Shown: positions 60,471-64,000 of the stretch, in pieces
How positions within the stretch are numbered: the stretch's first letter is position 1
How the letters are laid out: every line of letters begins with the position of its first letter
Assembly (NCBI GenBank): GCA_023664605.1
Contig: JAMPFF010000002.1
Location: 1-64,000, forward strand
DNA from: Clostridium sp.
GTDB taxonomy: Bacteria; Bacillota; Clostridia; Lachnospirales; Lachnospiraceae
Reading direction: 5' to 3'
Length of the DNA: 64,000 nucleotides
Notes under the pieces: generated by a model
What the model saw: the letters and a program-made list of their open reading frames with translations, nothing else
What the model was told of the DNA's origin: nothing
The model's database searches: none
Translations under genes and position numbers: made by a program

Positions 60471-61534
60471 TGATAAAAGTGTTGATGATTGGGCCTGACC
60501 GCAGCGTTCACGGCGGCATATCGGGCGTGGTAAATAATTATTATGAAGCAGGGCTCCAACATAAGATAGACTTATGTTATATCGGCACGATGGTGGAGGG
60601 TTCCAAGCTAAGGAAGCTTTTCCAAGCGGTAAAATCCTGGTTCCGATTCCTTGGTAAACTGCCAAAATATGATATCGTCCATGTCAATATGGCGTCGGAT
60701 TCCAGTTATTACCGTAAATCCGTATTTATCAGGACGGCGCATTTCTTTCGTAAAAAGATTGTCATACACCAGCACGGCGGAAATTTTGGAAAATTTTATG
60801 CGGATTTGGATAAAAAGGGCCAAAAAACCGTGAAAAAAGTACTCTCCATGGGGGATGTCTTTCTGGTTCTCGCTGAGGCGTGGAAAAGACTGTTCGGGAA
60901 AATCATAGGTGAAGAGAATATTACGGTGTTTCCCGATTCCATACGGATTCCCGCACGGCAGGAAAAACGCTACGGCGTCCGCCGGATTTTATTTCTGGGC
61001 AGACTGTGTAAGGAAAAAGGAATTGACGAACTGCTTACCGTGATGCCGGTTCTTCATGAAAAATACCCGGACGCGCATCTGTATCTGGGCGGCGTTTGGG
61101 AAGATATGAAATTAAAGGAGAAAGCTTTGTCGCTTACGCAATGCGTGACGGATTTGGGCTGGATTAGCGGAGAGGAAAAAGAAAAGTATTTGCGGGAATG
61201 TGATATTTTCGTACTGCCGTCCTATTTTGAGGGGCAGTCGGTGGCTATTTTAGAGGCTATGGCGTATTCTTGCGGTATTGTGGCGTCTTATACGGGCGGG
61301 ATTCCTGATATGATAACGGAAAATGAAACAGGGCTTTTTGCCTCGCCGCACGACGCAGCCACACTGCAGGAAAGTCTTGATAAATTGTTAAGCGATTCAG
61401 ATTTGTGTAAGAGACTTGGAGAGAATGCGCGTAAGAAAGTGGAAGCGGAGTTTTCCATAGAAGATAATATGAAGAGGCTTCTTGGCATCTATGAAAGCCT
61501 TATGATGAAAAAGGATGAAATCGGGGCAGTATGA
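60470..61534 (+). CDS. GT4 glycosyltransferase
   Basis: 354 residues. MIGPDRSVHGGISGVVNNYY is the N-terminal nucleotide-fold start; RRILFLGRLCKEKGIDELL and YFEGQSVAILEAMAYSC are the donor region with E-x7-E; GGIPDMITENETG follows. It differs from the PglH-like group. Close coupling to the WbaP-like gene (1-nt overlap) suggests that it adds the second sugar onto the WbaP-primed lipid. It overlaps the following GT2 gene by 4 nt. Confidence 0.85.
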   Translation: MIKVLMIGPDRSVHGGISGVVNNYYEAGLQHKIDLCYIGTMVEGSKLRKLFQAVKSWFRFLGKLPKYDIVHVNMASDSSYYRKSVFIRTAHFFRKKIVIHQHGGNFGKFYADLDKKGQKTVKKVLSMGDVFLVLAEAWKRLFGKIIGEENITVFPDSIRIPARQEKRYGVRRILFLGRLCKEKGIDELLTVMPVLHEKYPDAHLYLGGVWEDMKLKEKALSLTQCVTDLGWISGEEKEKYLRECDIFVLPSYFEGQSVAILEAMAYSCGIVASYTGGIPDMITENETGLFASPHDAATLQESLDKLLSDSDLCKRLGENARKKVEAEFSIEDNMKRLLGIYESLMMKKDEIGAV

Positions 61535-62559
61535 TGGAAGAAGATAAATCGCTAATCAGCGTCATTATCCCGGTATATAACGGGGAAAAGTATTTGCCAT
61601 CCTGTGTGGAAAGCATAAAAGAGCAGACATATAGCAATCTGGAAATTATCATTATCAATGACGGTTCTACGGACAAAACAGGACAAGTCTGTCATGATTT
61701 GCAGCAAAAGTATGATAATATACAGGTTATCACGCTAAAGGATGAGGGCGTTTCTGCGGCAAGAAACGCGGGAATGGATGCGGCAAAGGGGGAATACGTC
61801 ACCTTTGTGGACGCAGATGACAGACTGCGGCCGGATATGCTGCGGGTTTTATATGACTGTATCGTAACGAATCAGTGCGATGTGGCGGGTTGTGGTTTTT
61901 TTATCTGGAAAGATGAGAATAACTGGAAAAACGCTGCCGGGGCAGATGCAGAGAAAGAGCGGGCGGCACGCTCCGACGTTCGGATTTATACGCCGGACGA
62001 CTATATAAAAGATGCCATATTACAGGGAAACAGCCGCTGCTGGAGCAAGCTTTACCGCAAAGAGGCAGTAAAAGGAACGCGTTTTCGGACGCAGCTATCC
62101 ATCGGAGAGGACATGCTGTTTTTAGTGGATATGTTAGCGACTGCCAGGAAGATTGTGGAGATATCCTATCAGGGATATGGTTATTTTCAAAATCCGGGCG
62201 GCGCCATTGCCCGTTCATTTAGGCCGGGATATATGGACCAGATTACCTGCTGGGAACTGGTAAGGAACGCTGTCACGGATAGAAAAGCAGAACATAAACT
62301 GTATGTGCAGACGACAACACATTTAATAATAGGTGTTATGCTTACGGCGGGCAAGATAGCAGCGCTGTCATATAGAGAGAGGCAGGCTTACAGCGGGTAT
62401 GTTGATATCTGCCGTAAGAAGCTGAAAGAAGCGTTGTCGGTGGCGGGCGCATACACCGGATTATCGGCAGGGTATAAGGTGAAAACAAAACTATTTGTCC
62501 GGATGCCGAACTTATATATGTGGCTGTATCATATCAGAATGATAGGTGGACGCCGGTAA
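61531..62559 (+). CDS. GT2 glycosyltransferase
   Basis: 342 residues; ATG 61531 or 61534. ISVIIPVYNGEKYLPSCVES, IINDGSTDKTGQVCHD, VSAARNAGMDAAKGEYVTF and VDADDRLRPDML form the GT-A domain; SRCWSKLYRKEAV and SIGEDMLFLVDML mark the C-terminal half of the EpsJ/WfgS-like subgroup. It is translationally linked to the upstream GT4 by ATGA overlap and probably adds the third sugar of the second repeat unit. Confidence 0.85.
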   Translation: MMEEDKSLISVIIPVYNGEKYLPSCVESIKEQTYSNLEIIIINDGSTDKTGQVCHDLQQKYDNIQVITLKDEGVSAARNAGMDAAKGEYVTFVDADDRLRPDMLRVLYDCIVTNQCDVAGCGFFIWKDENNWKNAAGADAEKERAARSDVRIYTPDDYIKDAILQGNSRCWSKLYRKEAVKGTRFRTQLSIGEDMLFLVDMLATARKIVEISYQGYGYFQNPGGAIARSFRPGYMDQITCWELVRNAVTDRKAEHKLYVQTTTHLIIGVMLTAGKIAALSYRERQAYSGYVDICRKKLKEALSVAGAYTGLSAGYKVKTKLFVRMPNLYMWLYHIRMIGGRR

Positions 62560-62594
62560 AAAATAAAGCGGCAGAGAAAGGCTTGGTTGTAGAA

Positions 62595-63530
62595 ATGATT
62601 ATTATAAGAGCAATGGGAGGGCTGGGAAACCAGCTACAGCAGTATGCTTTATATAAAAAACTGGAATCTGCAGGCAAAGATGTCAGGCTGGATGTTTCAT
62701 GGTTTGATAATATTGCCGCACAGGCGGCAAAGTCGGATGCGCTTACGGCCAGGGAGTTGGAGTTAAATGCCTTACAGGGGCTTAGTTATATGCCGGCATC
62801 CCGGGAGGAAATCCGCAGTGTTTTAGGGCGGTTATGGGAGGAGCCGGAGAGCGTCTCGCAGAAAATAAAGAGGACGTTTCGTCCGTCGGCGAATCCGGCA
62901 TTTATAGAAACCGGAATGTATCATGAGAATATTTTTTCCTATACGGATAAATATTTAGTCGGATACTGGGCCTGTGAAAAGTATTACGCGGATATTCTTC
63001 CTACGCTTCGCCGCGAGATAACGTTTCCGGATTGTCCTGACCCGGTAGTGCGGTCAAAAAACGAGGAAGTGATAAACCGGATGGAGGAAACCATGTCCGT
63101 CAGTATGCATATCAGGCGGGGAGATTATCTGGATGACGCCAATAAGCCTCTTTTCGGGAATATCTGTAAAGACACTTATTATGCGAAGGCAATCGCTTAT
63201 ATGAAGGAAAAGTTCGGGAATGTGAAGTTTTATCTGTTTTCGGATGATACCGCCTATGCAAAGGAACATTATCAGGGAAGCGAGTATCAGGTCGTGGACT
63301 GGAACCGGGGAGAAAACAGTTTTTATGATATTTTATTGATGAGCCATTGCAGACACAATATCTGTGCCAACAGCACATTTAGTTTCTGGGGAGCGCGCCT
63401 CAATGCGCATGAGGACAAGATGATGATACGTCCGTCCATCCATAAGAATACGCAGGTCTGCATTCCCGGGCAGATGAAAGAGTTATGGAAAGGCTGGACG
63501 CTAGTAACGCCGCAGGGAGAACTGGTGTAA
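62595..63530 (+). CDS. GT11 fucosyltransferase (alpha-1,2 type), second full copy
   Basis: 311 residues from ATG 62595; the in-frame ATG at 62520 lies in the preceding gene. MIIIRAMGGLGNQLQQYALY, SMHIRRGDYLDDANKPLFG and ICANSTFSFWGARLN match the three GT11 motifs. The Gln-Gln in place of Met-Phe after GLGNQL is an uncommon change. It should add L-fucose from GDP-fucose. AGAAAGG lies about 18 nt upstream, so the ribosome binding site is weak or spaced unusually. Confidence 0.88.
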   Translation: MIIIRAMGGLGNQLQQYALYKKLESAGKDVRLDVSWFDNIAAQAAKSDALTARELELNALQGLSYMPASREEIRSVLGRLWEEPESVSQKIKRTFRPSANPAFIETGMYHENIFSYTDKYLVGYWACEKYYADILPTLRREITFPDCPDPVVRSKNEEVINRMEETMSVSMHIRRGDYLDDANKPLFGNICKDTYYAKAIAYMKEKFGNVKFYLFSDDTAYAKEHYQGSEYQVVDWNRGENSFYDILLMSHCRHNICANSTFSFWGARLNAHEDKMMIRPSIHKNTQVCIPGQMKELWKGWTLVTPQGELV

Positions 63531-63551
63531 AGAGAAAGGCATGGTTATATC

Positions 63552-64000
63552 ATGAAAAGTAAAGCCGGAAAAAAAGCAAAATATAAGATTAGCATTATCG
63601 TACCTGTTTATAATAAAAGTGAGTATCTGGAGGAGTGCATTGACAGTATTTTGTTACAGACATATGAGAATCTGGAACTGCTCTTGGTAGATGATGAATC
63701 TACGGACGGCAGCGCGGCAATCTGTGACAGATATGCCGATACGGATGAGCGCGTCCGCGTGTTCCACCAGCCAAACGGCGGGCCGACGGCGGCGGTTATG
63801 ACCGGTATGCGGGAGGCTTCGGGCGATTATTATCTTTTTATTGACAGCGACGATTATATCAGCGAGGATATGCTGCAAAAAATGGCAGGGCATTTGATTG
63901 GGCAAAAGGGCGAAATTGTCTGCTGTAATCATGTATTGGAAAAACAGAAGAAAACCATTCCGGTGATTGCGCCGGTCAAACCCGGCATATACGAGGGAAA
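63552..64000 (+). CDS. GT2 glycosyltransferase, truncated by window edge
   Basis: The first 149 codons only. ATG 63552 follows the AGAAAGGCATGGT junction motif. ISIIVPVYNKSEYLEECIDS, LLVDDESTDGSAAICDRY, PNGGPTAAVMTGM and FIDSDDYISEDML form an intact GT-A domain start. VDDES in place of VDDGS is a mild variation. It continues beyond the window and belongs to the same unit as the GT11 and WbaP-like genes. Confidence 0.85.
   Translation, partial: MKSKAGKKAKYKISIIVPVYNKSEYLEECIDSILLQTYENLELLLVDDESTDGSAAICDRYADTDERVRVFHQPNGGPTAAVMTGMREASGDYYLFIDSDDYISEDMLQKMAGHLIGQKGEIVCCNHVLEKQKKTIPVIAPVKPGIYEG

Noticed and set aside
1-64000. CRISPR arrays, tRNA/rRNA genes, insertion sequences, integrases
   Set aside because: I looked for repeated spacers, cloverleaf ends and transposase motifs while reading and saw none; a search with dedicated models could still find something small.

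Overview
The window looks like the chromosome of a Gram-positive Clostridia member, most likely Lachnospiraceae. This is inferred from strong AAGGAG-type ribosome binding sites, moderate GC, DUF6020-type membrane proteins, monotopic phosphoglycosyl transferases, PglK-like ABC flippases and the absence of any outer-membrane export gene. I saw no rRNA, tRNA, CRISPR array, transposase or phage genes.

Layout. Positions 1-1560 are an AT-rich accessory edge: a truncated PD-(D/E)XK-like gene on the minus strand, the winged-helix tail of a broken regulator, and an overlapping GNAT/small-protein pair. From 1598 to the right end (about 62 kb) lies one very large surface-polysaccharide locus. Every gene in it is on the plus strand except one orphan at 28506-29222. 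1598-7837: GT52-like transferase, ABC flippase, GtrA, acyltransferase, GT-C-like protein. 8060-14277: WecE-type aminotransferase (TDP-Fuc4N), GT-C-like protein, GNAT, GtrB/ArnC-like GT2, DUF6020. 14333-25070: O-antigen ligase/polymerase, then a bacillosamine-type block (PglF, PglE, PglC homologues) in which a fold-type-II PLP enzyme and an ATP-grasp ligase stand where the PglD acetyltransferase would be expected, then GT4 and a UDP-HexNAc 6-dehydrogenase. 25107-28505: DUF2334 deacetylase, GT4, membrane protein. 29223-29630: divergent promoters and a 206-nt nested palindrome. 29631-35400: WbpP/TviC-like epimerase, GT10 fucosyltransferase, sugar formyltransferase, GT4, DUF6020. 35397-41269: an acylation module (MBOAT, SGNH partner, FkbH, ACP, MaoC, SDR). 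41266-49495: GT4s, SGNH protein, NodB-like protein and two AsnB-type amidotransferases. 49544-57738: GT2, GT11, second ABC flippase, divergent GT11, membrane protein, DUF5672 and GT17. 57772-64000: Wzy polymerase, WbaP-like initiating transferase, GT4, GT2, GT11 and a GT2 cut by the window edge.

How the genes may work together (inference). There are two initiating transferases (19965, 59058), two ABC flippases (2779, 51628) and two polymerase/ligase proteins (14333, 57772), so the region may encode two glycan assembly lines or one recombined cluster. Precursors predicted are UDP-4-amino-4,6-dideoxy-GlcNAc, UDP-GalNAcA and TDP-Fuc4N. Predicted decorations are uronamide formation (two AsnB-type enzymes), N-formylation or N-acetylation, amino-acid ligation, O-acylation from a dedicated carrier protein, and fucosylation by up to four transferases. 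GtrA, a GtrB-like GT2 and six GT-C-like membrane proteins suggest extra glycosylation outside the cell from undecaprenyl-phosphate-linked sugars. No GDP-fucose or CMP-sialic acid synthesis genes, Wzz or tyrosine kinase were seen inside the window.
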